This document shows, in pieces, positions 1-8,777 of a stretch of 64,000 bases of DNA. The translations under genes were made by a program, and so were the position numbers. The notes below the pieces were generated by a model. The model was not told the origin of the DNA. It saw only the letters and a program-made list of their open reading frames with translations, and made no database searches. Source of the DNA: Solobacterium sp. (GTDB taxonomy: Bacteria; Bacillota_I; Bacilli_A; Erysipelotrichales; Erysipelotrichaceae). Position 1 is the first letter of the stretch, and the number at the start of each line of letters is the position of its first letter. Location: positions 1 to 64,000 of the forward strand of contig JAFRMA010000088.1 of NCBI GenBank assembly GCA_017430925.1. Direction: 5' to 3'.

Positions 1-57
1 AACCGGCCAAATCAAATGATGGTGGTTGTCGATGCAGATGCAGAAGAAGAAATAGGA

Positions 58-249
58 TTATATACTGCTGCTGGGTTTGGCAAGTTGGAAGGCCAGAACA
101 GTATTACTGCTTATATCAAATAGAAGCACTATAAATTCCAGTTTCCCGTTCTCATAGGATACCTGTCCTTGTAGTTTAGTCCCGACTTGAATGCCTGGCT
201 TAGAGTTGCAGTAGCCTGGAATGACCCTCATTGGATAACGATCGTTCAT
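58..249 (-). CDS. Small hypothetical protein, 63 aa
   Basis: I do not recognise this protein. The start is supported by a GGAGG ribosome site 7 nt upstream of the ATG on the minus strand. The product has no membrane segment or cysteine motif; the middle reads like beta strands (GTKLQGQVSYENGKLEFIVLLF). It lies in DNA visibly richer in A+T than the rest of the window, so it may be an accessory gene or the surviving 5' part of a larger one. Confidence 0.4.
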   Translation of the reverse strand: MNDRYPMRVIPGYCNSKPGIQVGTKLQGQVSYENGKLEFIVLLFDISSNTVLAFQLAKPSSSI

Positions 250-591
250 TATTCAACCTCCAGTTATTATCTGTAAATTGGATTAACAAAGTATAAAACA
301 GTATAAATGTAAGTTAATAATATAATAGCAACAGTATATCTATCTAACTAATAAATTAATGATTTCACATTTGATGAAAGAGAATAACAGAAATCAATAA
401 ATACTATGGTTTATGATGGGTTATTTCGAAGAAGATGAAGAATCGGATTACAACGGTATTACTATTATTTGTTAAATTTGAGATTAGAAGATCTGAAAAT
501 CTCTACAGCATCACCGTTCATCATTAACGAAGTGTTTCATCGAACCGGATCCTTCCTCCTACAGAATGACAGGATAACAAGAAATATGACT
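250..591. other. AT-rich intergenic stretch without a recognisable gene
   Basis: About 340 bases with many A/T runs, clearly lower GC than the genes to the right. The only open frames are very short, for example a 19-codon frame at 416-475 coding mostly acidic residues and without a ribosome site. It looks like decayed or accessory DNA. Confidence 0.5.
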
Positions 592-629
592 TGAAAATGA
601 AAGCCATGCCTGATGTACAGACACGGCTT
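592..629 (-). terminator. Probable rho-independent terminator of the C69 peptidase gene
   Basis: AAGCCATG (601-608) pairs with CACGGCTT (622-629), one G-U pair, 13-nt loop. On the minus strand the stem is followed by TCATTTTC. It sits about 26 bases beyond the peptidase stop codon. Confidence 0.5.
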
Positions 630-654
630 ATTCTGTTTATCAACTCGGTGTGTA

Positions 655-2118
655 TTAGTTATCTGCCCGGTTATATCCGTTTTTCATGTGTGTGCTGGCA
701 TCGTGGAGAACTCTGTTCAGGGTATTGATCGTCTCTTTTCTGGCCATGGCGCAGAGTTTCTCGTTCGCTTCGTTCATCAAGGTGAAGTCATTCGCTTCGA
801 TCATCTTCTTGTCATACTCATTGATGAGCTGATGACCCTGGTTGGCAATCGCACTCTGATAACGTTCCACAAGCTGAATGCAGGTCGCGTAATTCGGATC
901 AACCAGGGCACCAATCAGACGGCTTCCCCAGTAGAAGTTTTCTGTGGAAGTATCTGTACTGACATCGCTGATGTACTTAGGCATCTTCTCTACCTGGGCA
1001 TACACAGGCAGTGCCGCGTTAAACGCATTGGAACCGAAACAGATCCACTCAATACCCTTCAGAGGCTCAGGCATATACGGACGAATCTGCAGGATGGCCA
1101 TAACGCCGGTGCGGTTGATACCGATGGAACGATACATCGCTCCCTTGTAGGTATCTGCGCTTGTGTACGGATTGTACAGAGTTCCCTGGTAATACGAAGA
1201 GAGGATATATTTGACATCTTCTACCGTGATCTTTTTCTCCGGTACGAAAGACCAGGGGATATTGTCACTCTGCGGATGGAAATCAGCGTTTTCACCATCC
1301 CAGCGGTAAGTATTCGGGTTGAAGTATCTGCCCATGAACCAGGCACGGGGAGTGTTGTAAATGTGATCGGAATCGGAATGTGATCCAAACGCATAGCGGG
1401 GATTGAATGTGCCATCCAGATTCAGATCCAGGAAATTCTTCGCCATGAATTCCTTCATGTCTTTGGAACACAGGTATTCCCTGCCTTCTCCGAAAGCGTC
1501 ATCGAAGTCAAAACGGTCAATACCGAACTGGTTGGGCATGATCACATACTCTTCGTCCTTGACACGTCTGGCGATCCAGTGATGTCCGCCGATGGTTTCC
1601 AGCCACCAGATCTCATCCTGGTCACTGAACGCGATACCATTGGTTTCCGATGTGCCGTACTGTTCCAGCAATGCTCCCAGACGTAATACGCCTTCTCTGG
1701 CGCTGCGGATATACGGCAGTACGAGGACGACAAGATCTTCTTCTCCGATACCGCCGGGGATATCCTTATCTCTGCGGGATTTCTTCTCCTGATAACGTAC
1801 CAGGGGATCTGCGCCGAGTACTCTCGGGTTGGAGGTGATGGTTTCCGTGGCGGTCATGGCTACGTTTAATTCGTTGATTCCGTTGGCAGCCCAGATTCCG
1901 TGTTTCAGGTCTACACTTGGCGTGGATGTATAACGCAGAGGATTATCCGGCAATTCAATCTCCAGATGACTGATTATACTCTTGTATTTACGAGGCTGAT
2001 CCTTCGGATTGACAACGATCAGTTTTTTGACGTCATAGAATCCGTCATCGTTTCTCGCAATCATGGTAGAACCATCGTAAGATGCTTTCTTTCCGACTAA
2101 AATGGTTGTACAAGACAT
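655..2118 (-). CDS. C69-family dipeptidase (PepD type)
   Basis: Cytoplasmic dipeptidase of MEROPS family C69, N-terminal-nucleophile fold, releasing amino acids from dipeptides. The N terminus MSCTTILVGKKASYDGST is the family signature, with Cys3 as expected nucleophile after removal of the first residues. DGSTMIARNDD follows as in lactobacillar PepD enzymes. Length (487 aa) is normal and there is no signal peptide. The start has a good site (AGGGAGAATACCT before ATG). Single-gene unit with its own hairpin downstream; the next gene, glmU, is divergent. Confidence 0.9.
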   Translation of the reverse strand: MSCTTILVGKKASYDGSTMIARNDDGFYDVKKLIVVNPKDQPRKYKSIISHLEIELPDNPLRYTSTPSVDLKHGIWAANGINELNVAMTATETITSNPRVLGADPLVRYQEKKSRRDKDIPGGIGEEDLVVLVLPYIRSAREGVLRLGALLEQYGTSETNGIAFSDQDEIWWLETIGGHHWIARRVKDEEYVIMPNQFGIDRFDFDDAFGEGREYLCSKDMKEFMAKNFLDLNLDGTFNPRYAFGSHSDSDHIYNTPRAWFMGRYFNPNTYRWDGENADFHPQSDNIPWSFVPEKKITVEDVKYILSSYYQGTLYNPYTSADTYKGAMYRSIGINRTGVMAILQIRPYMPEPLKGIEWICFGSNAFNAALPVYAQVEKMPKYISDVSTDTSTENFYWGSRLIGALVDPNYATCIQLVERYQSAIANQGHQLINEYDKKMIEANDFTLMNEANEKLCAMARKETINTLNRVLHDASTHMKNGYNRADN

Positions 2119-2346
2119 AGGTATTCTCCCTTCAAACTCTAAGAATAATACTTATTATAATATATTTTCGGTTCTGCACGGATAGAAGATACGCTTGCTT
2201 CGGTGACACGGATACCGTAAGCGCATACAATTCCAGTATTCCTGTAGAAGTGCCAAAATAAGCAGTAAAATGCCAAAAAAAGACTAAATTATTCCCATAA
2301 TACCCCCCTTTCTCGGGTATAATATTCATACACGGGAGGGACGAAT

Positions 2347-3354
2347 ATGAAGAATGCGATCGTTCTTGCGGCAGGTAAAGGCACACGTATGCATTCCGAT
2401 TCACCAAAGGTACTGCACGAAGTCTGCGGCGAACCGATGGTATCGATTATTCTGGACAAGCTGAAAGATGCCGGTGCAGAGAGAATCGTTACGATCGTCG
2501 GTTACCAGCATGAGCTTGTGGAAGAAGCTCTGAAAGGACGCTGTGAATTCGCGTTGCAGGAACCTCAGCTGGGAAGCGGACACGCGGCGATGCAGGCCAG
2601 ACAGCTGGAAAACGAACAAGGCATCACACTGGTCGTCAACGGAGATGTACCATGTATTGAAGCGAAGACCTACCAGGCATTATACGAAGCCATCGAAGAC
2701 GCAGATATGGCAGTCCTGACCGTAAAACTGGCGAATCCCGCTGCTTACGGGCGGATCGTCAGAAACGCAGACGGCAATATCGAAAAGATCGTCGAATTCA
2801 GGGATTGTAACGAGGAAGAAAAGAAGATCAACGAGATCAATACCGGGATCTATGCCTTCCGCAATGAAGACCTGTTTGCCGGACTGAAGGAACTGAAAAA
2901 CAACAACGCGCAGAATGAGTATTATATTACCGATCTTGTTGAGATCCTGAAATCTAAAGGGAAGACGGTAAAAGCTGTATTATCTGATGATCCTGAGGAA
3001 GTCCAGGGTGTAAACGATAATGTGGAATTAGCCAAGGTCAACGCTTATTCACGCAGGAAGATCAATGAGGGATGGATGCGCCGGGGTGTAACCATGGTTG
3101 ATCCGGATAACACCTATATCGGTCATAAGGTAACCTTCGGCAGAGATGTCGTCCTGTATCCCAATACGTATCTTTACGGAAATACATCTGTCGGGAATGA
3201 CACAACGATCACTCCCGGAAGCTATCTGGTCAATGCGGCAGTAGGCAGTCATTGCCTGATTAAAGCCAGTGAGATCATCGACAGTACGATCAAAGATGGT
3301 TCCGCAATTGGCCCATATGCACATCTGAACTGCTTCAGGGACAAAGCAGAGTAA
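2347..3354 (+). CDS. glmU: UDP-GlcNAc pyrophosphorylase GlmU, truncated (no acetyltransferase domain)
   Basis: N-terminal uridylyltransferase of GlmU, making UDP-GlcNAc from GlcNAc-1-phosphate and UTP. The nucleotide loop LAAGKGTRMHS (residues 7-17), the GSGHA motif near 77 and the VNGDVPC metal site are intact. After residue ~230 the first left-handed beta-helix coils are present, but the protein ends at residue 335 with GPYAHLNCFRDKAE, just where GlmU normally continues with about 120 residues holding the acetyltransferase active site. prs starts 26 nt later, so the missing part is not in another frame here. Start has GGGAGGG upstream. Probably co-transcribed with prs. Confidence 0.88.
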   Translation: MKNAIVLAAGKGTRMHSDSPKVLHEVCGEPMVSIILDKLKDAGAERIVTIVGYQHELVEEALKGRCEFALQEPQLGSGHAAMQARQLENEQGITLVVNGDVPCIEAKTYQALYEAIEDADMAVLTVKLANPAAYGRIVRNADGNIEKIVEFRDCNEEEKKINEINTGIYAFRNEDLFAGLKELKNNNAQNEYYITDLVEILKSKGKTVKAVLSDDPEEVQGVNDNVELAKVNAYSRRKINEGWMRRGVTMVDPDNTYIGHKVTFGRDVVLYPNTYLYGNTSVGNDTTITPGSYLVNAAVGSHCLIKASEIIDSTIKDGSAIGPYAHLNCFRDKAE

Positions 3355-3380
3355 CAAAAAACAGGGGGAGAGACATATCA

Positions 3381-4361
3381 ATGATTAAGGAAACGATTAT
3401 ATTTGCGTTGACTTCAAGTGTGGCTTTGACAGAGAAGATCTGTAAAGAATTAGATGTACCGATGGGAGAGATCAAGGTTGAGCATTTCGCTGATGGGGAA
3501 ATTCTGGTAACTCCGATGGAAACTGTGCGCGGAAGATCTGTATTCCTGGTACAGTCCACATGTTCACCGGTAACGGAACACTTAATGGAAGTACTGATCG
3601 CAATTGATGCGCTGAAGAGGGCCAGTGCTGCGGAAATCAACGTCATTATCCCGTATTACGGATATGCGCGTCAGGATCGTAAAGCAGCTGCTCACCAGCC
3701 GATTACAGCGAAATTGGTCGCAAATCTTCTGCAGGTCGCAGGTGCTCACCGTATTGTGACGATGGACCTCCATGCGGCACAGATCCAGGGATTCTTTGAT
3801 ATCCCGATCGATGACCTGACAGCTACACCGCTTCTGGGACATTATTTCATGAAGAAAGACTTCCCGGAAAATGAATTAGTCGTCGTTTCCCCGGATCATG
3901 GCGGAGCCACAAGAGCGCGCAGACTGGCGGAGATCCTGAACTGCCCGATTGCCATCGTTGACAAGAGAAGACCGAGACCCAATGAGGTGGAAGCTCAGAG
4001 TATTATCGGTGATGTCAAGAATAAACATGCGATCGTTATTGACGATATCTGTGATACAGCAGGTTCCTTATGCGCAGCTTGTAATATCGTTGCGGAACAT
4101 GGTGCCAAGGAAGTCTATGCGGCAATCACTCACGGTATCTTCTCCAAGAACGCGGTGGAACTGATTGAACAGTCCGCAATCAAGGAACTGGTTATGGCAG
4201 ATACGATTCCTCTGAGTCCGGAAAAGAAAGCCAGAACCACCAAGATCGTTGAATTATCCGTAGCGGATATCCTGGCAGAAACCATTGACGCAATACAGAA
4301 TCATACTTCTGTATCCAAGGTCTATGACCAGTATGAAAGCCGCAAATTACAAGAAAACTAA
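3381..4361 (+). CDS. prs: Ribose-phosphate pyrophosphokinase
   Basis: Makes PRPP from ribose 5-phosphate and ATP, feeding nucleotide, His, Trp and NAD synthesis. Class I Prs features are complete: PYYGYARQDRK ATP loop near residue 92, MDLHAAQIQGFF near 131, VVSPDHGGATRAR near 172, the flexible KRRPRPNE loop near 195 and the PRPP loop VIDDICDTAGS near 222. Length 326 aa is slightly above the usual ~315. Ribosome site GGGGGAGAG. It follows glmU by 26 nt, the common glmU-prs pairing of Bacillota. Confidence 0.97.
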   Translation: MIKETIIFALTSSVALTEKICKELDVPMGEIKVEHFADGEILVTPMETVRGRSVFLVQSTCSPVTEHLMEVLIAIDALKRASAAEINVIIPYYGYARQDRKAAAHQPITAKLVANLLQVAGAHRIVTMDLHAAQIQGFFDIPIDDLTATPLLGHYFMKKDFPENELVVVSPDHGGATRARRLAEILNCPIAIVDKRRPRPNEVEAQSIIGDVKNKHAIVIDDICDTAGSLCAACNIVAEHGAKEVYAAITHGIFSKNAVELIEQSAIKELVMADTIPLSPEKKARTTKIVELSVADILAETIDAIQNHTSVSKVYDQYESRKLQEN

Positions 4362-4403
4362 CAGAGAAGGGTATACCCCTTTTCTTTTTGGAGGTACAGA
4401 AAC

Positions 4404-5174
4404 ATGCGCAGAACATTCCGTTCTTTACTGGAATCAGACAAGAAATTTATCGGTTGTTACATCACCATATCATCCCCGGAGATCATCGAAGTACTGAAAT
4501 ATGCCGGACTGGATTACGTTATCCTGGATCTCGTACATGACGGTCTGACGGTGGCAGATCTCAGACCCATGATCATGGCGGCAGACAGCTGCGGAATGGC
4601 GGTCATGGCGAGAGTAGAAGCGGACGACGCATCCACGATCGCAAAAGTCCTGGATCTTGGTGTATCCGCATTACGTATACCCAACGTAGATAACGCGGAG
4701 ATTGCCCGTACAGCCGTCAGAAACGCATATTACGCCCCGGAAGGGATCCGTGGTGTATGCCCGAATGTCCGCGCAAATCGCTATGCCTGTTATGGCCCTG
4801 TCGATACCAAGGCAAAGAATGAAGAACTGGTGATTTCTGCCATCATTGAGAGTGTTCAGGGCGTGGAAAATATCGAGGAGATCCTGGACGTGGAGGGCAT
4901 TGATACAATCAGTGTCGGGCGTTCTGACTTAGCGAATGCGAAAGGAGTATCCGGGCAGCAGGATCATCCCCTGGTGGAACAGGCAGTACTGGAAGTCGCA
5001 GAGATCTGTACACGCAAGGGAAAGAGCTGTTCGGTGACAGTCAATCGTCCCGAAAACGCCGGGAAGTATAAAGAAATCACCGGGATCACGCATTTCATGG
5101 TCAGACAGCCGGTAAATATCCTGTATGACGGGTATAGGAATATCGTAGATACGATACGCAGAGAGACAGAATAA
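4404..5174 (+). CDS. HpcH/HpaI-family aldolase
   Basis: Class II, metal-dependent aldolase with a TIM-barrel fold that cleaves 2-keto-3-deoxy acids to pyruvate and an aldehyde. The catalytic set fits HpaI numbering closely: His45 (DLVHDG), Arg70 (MARVEA), Glu149 (IIESVQG) and Asp175 (GRSDL). Length 256 aa is normal. It follows prs by 42 nt with a GGAGG site and ends before a strong terminator, so it probably shares the glmU-prs transcript. Substrate cannot be told from sequence; it is not CitE, which is longer. Confidence 0.88.
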   Translation: MRRTFRSLLESDKKFIGCYITISSPEIIEVLKYAGLDYVILDLVHDGLTVADLRPMIMAADSCGMAVMARVEADDASTIAKVLDLGVSALRIPNVDNAEIARTAVRNAYYAPEGIRGVCPNVRANRYACYGPVDTKAKNEELVISAIIESVQGVENIEEILDVEGIDTISVGRSDLANAKGVSGQQDHPLVEQAVLEVAEICTRKGKSCSVTVNRPENAGKYKEITGITHFMVRQPVNILYDGYRNIVDTIRRETE

Positions 5175-5209
5175 CAGAGAATATTTATTATTCATAAACA
5201 AAAGAAAAG

Positions 5210-5237
5210 CTGCAGTCTTGTTCTGACTGCAGTTTTT
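5210..5237 (+). terminator. Rho-independent terminator after the aldolase gene
   Basis: Perfect 8-bp stem CTGCAGTC/GACTGCAG with a 7-nt loop, then TTTTT. A-rich bases on the other flank let it serve the converging minus-strand gene too. Confidence 0.9.
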
Positions 5238-5263
5238 CCGTGATATTTGTTTAGAGGGGTGAT

Positions 5264-7276
5264 TTATTTCTTGAAATGTACAGGCATACCGAAGGCGGAG
5301 TTGCCGGCGATATCTGTCGCAAGTACACGAGCCCACTTCATTCCCTTCGGGAAGTCGAAGGAGACTGTCTTTCTGCCGTAAGGAGTTGTGTCTTCCAGAG
5401 GAATGACTACGCTCTGAACATTCTCACCGTCGGAGTAAACCAGTTCAGCGTCAATCAGCGGGAATGTCCAGCTGAATGTAGCATCCGCATGTCCATCCTT
5501 GAGTTCGGACTCTTCGATGAGGATCTCACCTGTAGAGTAGAAGTGTCTGCCCTGACGAAGAGCATCAACGAGTTCCTGCCAGTTTTCAGAAGAAGGAATG
5601 TGGTCGAGCTGTACATAAGTGCAGTTGATCATACCGTACTGTTCCCAGTCTTCTTCACGTTCTTCAACCTTGGTATAGGTATCCAGTTCGCTCATCATAT
5701 AGATCGGTCTGTCATACCAGTTGTTCAGGTCGTTCCAGACACGGTCTGTACGTCCGGAGAACATGGTCTTGACGGAGTTGTCTGCCGGCAGCATACGTGC
5801 GCCGCAGCCGATCCATCTGTCAGAAGTCTGCCAGTTGGTTTCCTTGGAGTCATAAGGCAGACCATCATTAGCCTTTGTATCCGGATGAGGCATCTGGATG
5901 AAGCAGTCTTCCAGTTCACACATCTTGATGACATCTGCAGCACTCTTCAGGTGGTAGTAAGTTCTGCCATCCGGTAATTTCTCTGCGAATTCCTGGTCAT
6001 CATCTCTCCATCTGGAGTACAGCATATGATGAGAAGGCCATACCATGAAGTGATAAGGGATTAACTGTTTTTCTTTGTCCTTACCCATAACCGCGATTTC
6101 TTCGCCGGTAACGAGCAGGAAGTCGGGTGTAGATACATATGTAGATTCGAGATTGTAGCGTTCCAGGTCAGCTTTACGGCCTTCCTTGTTGTCGTCATTT
6201 CTTCCTTCAGCCCAGAAATCTGCCGGGGAGAAGATATCAAAGCCTACTTCTTTCAGAGCCAGCTCCCAAGGTCTCTGTTTACGGTAGTCACGCGCAAACG
6301 CAGCCTGGGAAGCGATATGCATATGGGAACCTAATCTCTGATAACCATTCAGTTTACGGAGATGATCGTGGTTGGTATACTTCATTGCCATATTACGGCA
6401 ATCGTAGATACCTTCACTGTTGACAACGAGGAAGAAGTTCATTTTCTGGATTGTGCCGGGTTTGGCGTTGTATAACGGCCAGCGGACGTTGAAGTGCTCT
6501 TGTTCTTTATTCTGGCGGACACCGATGGCTACGGTCTTCCAGTCTTTGGAGAGGATGTAGTAGTTATAGCCGACAATATTCTCTGTCTGGCCGCCCCAGA
6601 TGAATCTGTGCGGGTTAGGCATTACCGCTACAGCACCATTCGGCTGCTGCAGTGTCAATACACGGCCTCTGGCATCAACTCTCTGACGGTCACGGTCCGG
6701 TCCGCTGTTTGTACGCGGTGCAGGATTTTCGATGACTTCTCTTTTCTTCGGAGTTACATAGTAGAGTTTATCATTCTTGAAGTTGTCCAGTCCTCCGTGA
6801 TAGAGATAGCAGACACCGTCTTCTTCAGTAGAAGCGACAGCTTCAATACGGATCAGGTTGGAACCTTCAAAGAAGTTTACAGCGAAACCGCCGGAGAACT
6901 TACCGCAGGTGAATCCATCCCATGTGACAGTCTGACGATTGCCGGATGTCTCATAGGTGAATGATGTTGTCTTGAAGGAACTGTTGGCTTCTGCCACTTC
7001 CTTCTTGCGGCTCATCGGATCATCAGAGTAGGTATCCCACTGGAAATCCAGTTCTTCACCCGGCGCAAGACCTTTTTCTCTCTGGGGATTGATCTTTGTA
7101 CGTACACCGGTAACGATCTTGAACTGCGGGTGGAGTTTTTCCGCAAGAACTTTCTTCTCGCCGTTTGTCTCGTAGCTCAGTTCAAGGATACAAGGCTTTT
7201 CATCATCGATACCGACTACGGCTGTCCAGGCAAGATGATCTTCACCTGTCCATTTGATTGTTTGTGTATTTGCCAT
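5264..7276 (-). CDS. PHP-domain-like large protein of unknown function, 670 aa
   Basis: The first ~300 residues look beta-rich (GGFAVNFFEGSNLIRIEAVAS; RFIWGGQTE). From about residue 314 there are features of PHP-type metal phosphoesterases: LGSHMHIAS (HxH), VTGEEI, MVWPSHH, and FIQMPHPDTK. There is no signal peptide, so the protein is probably cytoplasmic. Start has AGGAGG 8 nt upstream. The gene lies 33 nt behind the SLC13-type permease gene and probably shares its transcript, suggesting it processes the imported compound. The PHP assignment is my inference from motifs; no precise family is recognised. Confidence 0.6.
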   Translation of the reverse strand: MANTQTIKWTGEDHLAWTAVVGIDDEKPCILELSYETNGEKKVLAEKLHPQFKIVTGVRTKINPQREKGLAPGEELDFQWDTYSDDPMSRKKEVAEANSSFKTTSFTYETSGNRQTVTWDGFTCGKFSGGFAVNFFEGSNLIRIEAVASTEEDGVCYLYHGGLDNFKNDKLYYVTPKKREVIENPAPRTNSGPDRDRQRVDARGRVLTLQQPNGAVAVMPNPHRFIWGGQTENIVGYNYYILSKDWKTVAIGVRQNKEQEHFNVRWPLYNAKPGTIQKMNFFLVVNSEGIYDCRNMAMKYTNHDHLRKLNGYQRLGSHMHIASQAAFARDYRKQRPWELALKEVGFDIFSPADFWAEGRNDDNKEGRKADLERYNLESTYVSTPDFLLVTGEEIAVMGKDKEKQLIPYHFMVWPSHHMLYSRWRDDDQEFAEKLPDGRTYYHLKSAADVIKMCELEDCFIQMPHPDTKANDGLPYDSKETNWQTSDRWIGCGARMLPADNSVKTMFSGRTDRVWNDLNNWYDRPIYMMSELDTYTKVEEREEDWEQYGMINCTYVQLDHIPSSENWQELVDALRQGRHFYSTGEILIEESELKDGHADATFSWTFPLIDAELVYSDGENVQSVVIPLEDTTPYGRKTVSFDFPKGMKWARVLATDIAGNSAFGMPVHFKK

Positions 7277-7309
7277 GAATATAACCTCCTATTTTAGTAT
7301 ATTAGAATA

Positions 7310-8611
7310 TTATTTCGGGAATGCAGGGAACATGTAGGATGTCCAGAGAATCATCGTGACCAGCTTCAGAATCGCCGGAATAATACCCTGTTTGAACATG
7401 GATTTCAGGTCATAACCACCGGATTCCATAACCAGAGGCATGATCGGTGTAGCTGTCGGGAAGAACCAGGCAATCAGAGAAGCGTTCTGGATTGCAAGCA
7501 TCAGACCCTTGGCGCTGCATCCCAGTACTTCGCAGGTCATGATTGCGATCGGGAAGAACAAGTTTGCTGTAGCACCATTGTTCATGAACTGTGTCAGGAT
7601 AATGATGATTAAGCAGAACATGAAGTACATAACGAATGTGCTCGGATGATCACCTAACATAGCAGCAATCTTTTCACCAATGAAGCGGCCTGTACCGGTC
7701 TGTACGAATGCTTCACTCATGACATACGCGCCGATCAGCAGCATCATCAGGGAGATAGGAATAGCGTCGTGAGACTCTTTAACAGTGTTAACACCGGTGA
7801 AGTACATCAATACTGCACATGCGGTTGTGATTTCCCACTGCGCAAGACCAGTCTTGTCGGCAGTAATCAACAGAGCAGTCATGAGAACGAAGATGACAAT
7901 TGCCAGTTTATCCTGTGTCGGAGTAAGTTCACGGGCAGCCTTTTTCTGTTTCAGGTTCAGACCCTTGATTTCAACGGGAGGCTGTTCCGGAGCCATCTTC
8001 AGACCGAAGAATACGAAGTAAGCCAGCATGATCAGGCAGATCGGCAGACGGGCGATAAACGGATCCCAGACACCGAAGGAATCACCGAAGGTGTAACCTG
8101 CACTCTCGAGGAAGCCGTTCAGTCTGACGTAAGCGACAGCACCGGATCCCAGAGGAATGGATGTCTGGTCACTGAGCATCAGAGCTGCCAGCGGGAACAT
8201 AACCTTGGAAGGACTCTTATCAAACTTCTCGCAGACCTCAAGAATCAGAGGATAAACGATAGCCAAACGTGTCAGCGCAGCACCGAGCAGGAAGCCCATG
8301 CCGAACAGGATGACCATGAACAGAGCGATACACTTTTCAAAGCTCCCCCCGGATACCTTGTAAAGTACGTTACCGATGTTCTTGATCAGCTTTGTCTTAC
8401 TGAAGCCTGCCGCAACCATCATCAGACCAGGCATCATGATGACGTTCTGGTCCGCGAACTTGGCTAATGCTGTCTTCGGATCAACGCAGCCCGTCAGAAC
8501 CAGCAGAATGACGACGAACATCGCGATTCCGCCGAAGCTGTACTTGGTGAATCCCAGCATACCAAGCATGACGAGCCAGATTATAATGTTAGTTAAAATC
8601 AAGTTTGTCAT
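7310..8611 (-). CDS. SLC13/ArsB-type (ion transporter superfamily) permease
   Basis: Integral membrane protein of 433 aa with about 10-12 hydrophobic segments. Small-polar hairpin-like stretches LSDQTSIPLGSGAVA (near 150) and TQFMNNGATANLFFPIA (near 355) match the two re-entrant motifs of the DASS/ArsB permease group, which import dicarboxylates, sulfate or related anions. Ribosome site AAAGGAG. It heads an operon with the PHP-like gene. A cre-like site lies ~110 bp upstream, so catabolite repression is likely. Substrate unknown. Confidence 0.82.
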   Translation of the reverse strand: MTNLILTNIIIWLVMLGMLGFTKYSFGGIAMFVVILLVLTGCVDPKTALAKFADQNVIMMPGLMMVAAGFSKTKLIKNIGNVLYKVSGGSFEKCIALFMVILFGMGFLLGAALTRLAIVYPLILEVCEKFDKSPSKVMFPLAALMLSDQTSIPLGSGAVAYVRLNGFLESAGYTFGDSFGVWDPFIARLPICLIMLAYFVFFGLKMAPEQPPVEIKGLNLKQKKAARELTPTQDKLAIVIFVLMTALLITADKTGLAQWEITTACAVLMYFTGVNTVKESHDAIPISLMMLLIGAYVMSEAFVQTGTGRFIGEKIAAMLGDHPSTFVMYFMFCLIIIILTQFMNNGATANLFFPIAIMTCEVLGCSAKGLMLAIQNASLIAWFFPTATPIMPLVMESGGYDLKSMFKQGIIPAILKLVTMILWTSYMFPAFPK

Positions 8612-8719
8612 TATATTTCTCCTTTCCCTTTATGAATTTGCATAATGACACGCAATTCTTTTTGCACACTAAACGTAACATCAGATGAGAAAGACACAAA
8701 TCGCAGATATTTATCGATG

Positions 8720-8735
8720 ATAAAAGCGCTTACAA
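8720..8735. promoter_or_regulatory. Probable cre (CcpA) site in the divergent promoter region
   Basis: ATAAAAGCGCTTACAA matches the cre consensus WTGNNARCGNWWWCAW at all fixed positions except one (G to A at position 3) and holds the AAGCGCTT core. It lies between the permease operon (start 8611, minus) and the Nudix gene (start 8778, plus). Confidence 0.6.
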
Positions 8736-8765
8736 ATATACGCACAGGGAATCGGATGTATACGC

Positions 8766-8771
8766 TATAAT
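8766..8771 (+). promoter_or_regulatory. -10 element of the Nudix gene, likely leaderless
   Basis: A consensus TATAAT ends 6 nt before the ATG at 8778, placing the transcript start on the start codon. No Shine-Dalgarno sequence is present. No good -35 hexamer is seen 16-18 nt upstream. Confidence 0.55.
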
Positions 8772-8777
8772 ACTTCT

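Noticed and set aside
613-1383. 256-codon plus-strand open frame
   Set aside because: Antisense to the C69 dipeptidase gene, without a ribosome site.
4404-5174. HpcH/HpaI-type gene as the citrate lyase beta subunit CitE partner of CitC
   Set aside because: Active-site residues and length fit the HpaI aldolase group, and the gene sits 9 kb away with prs.
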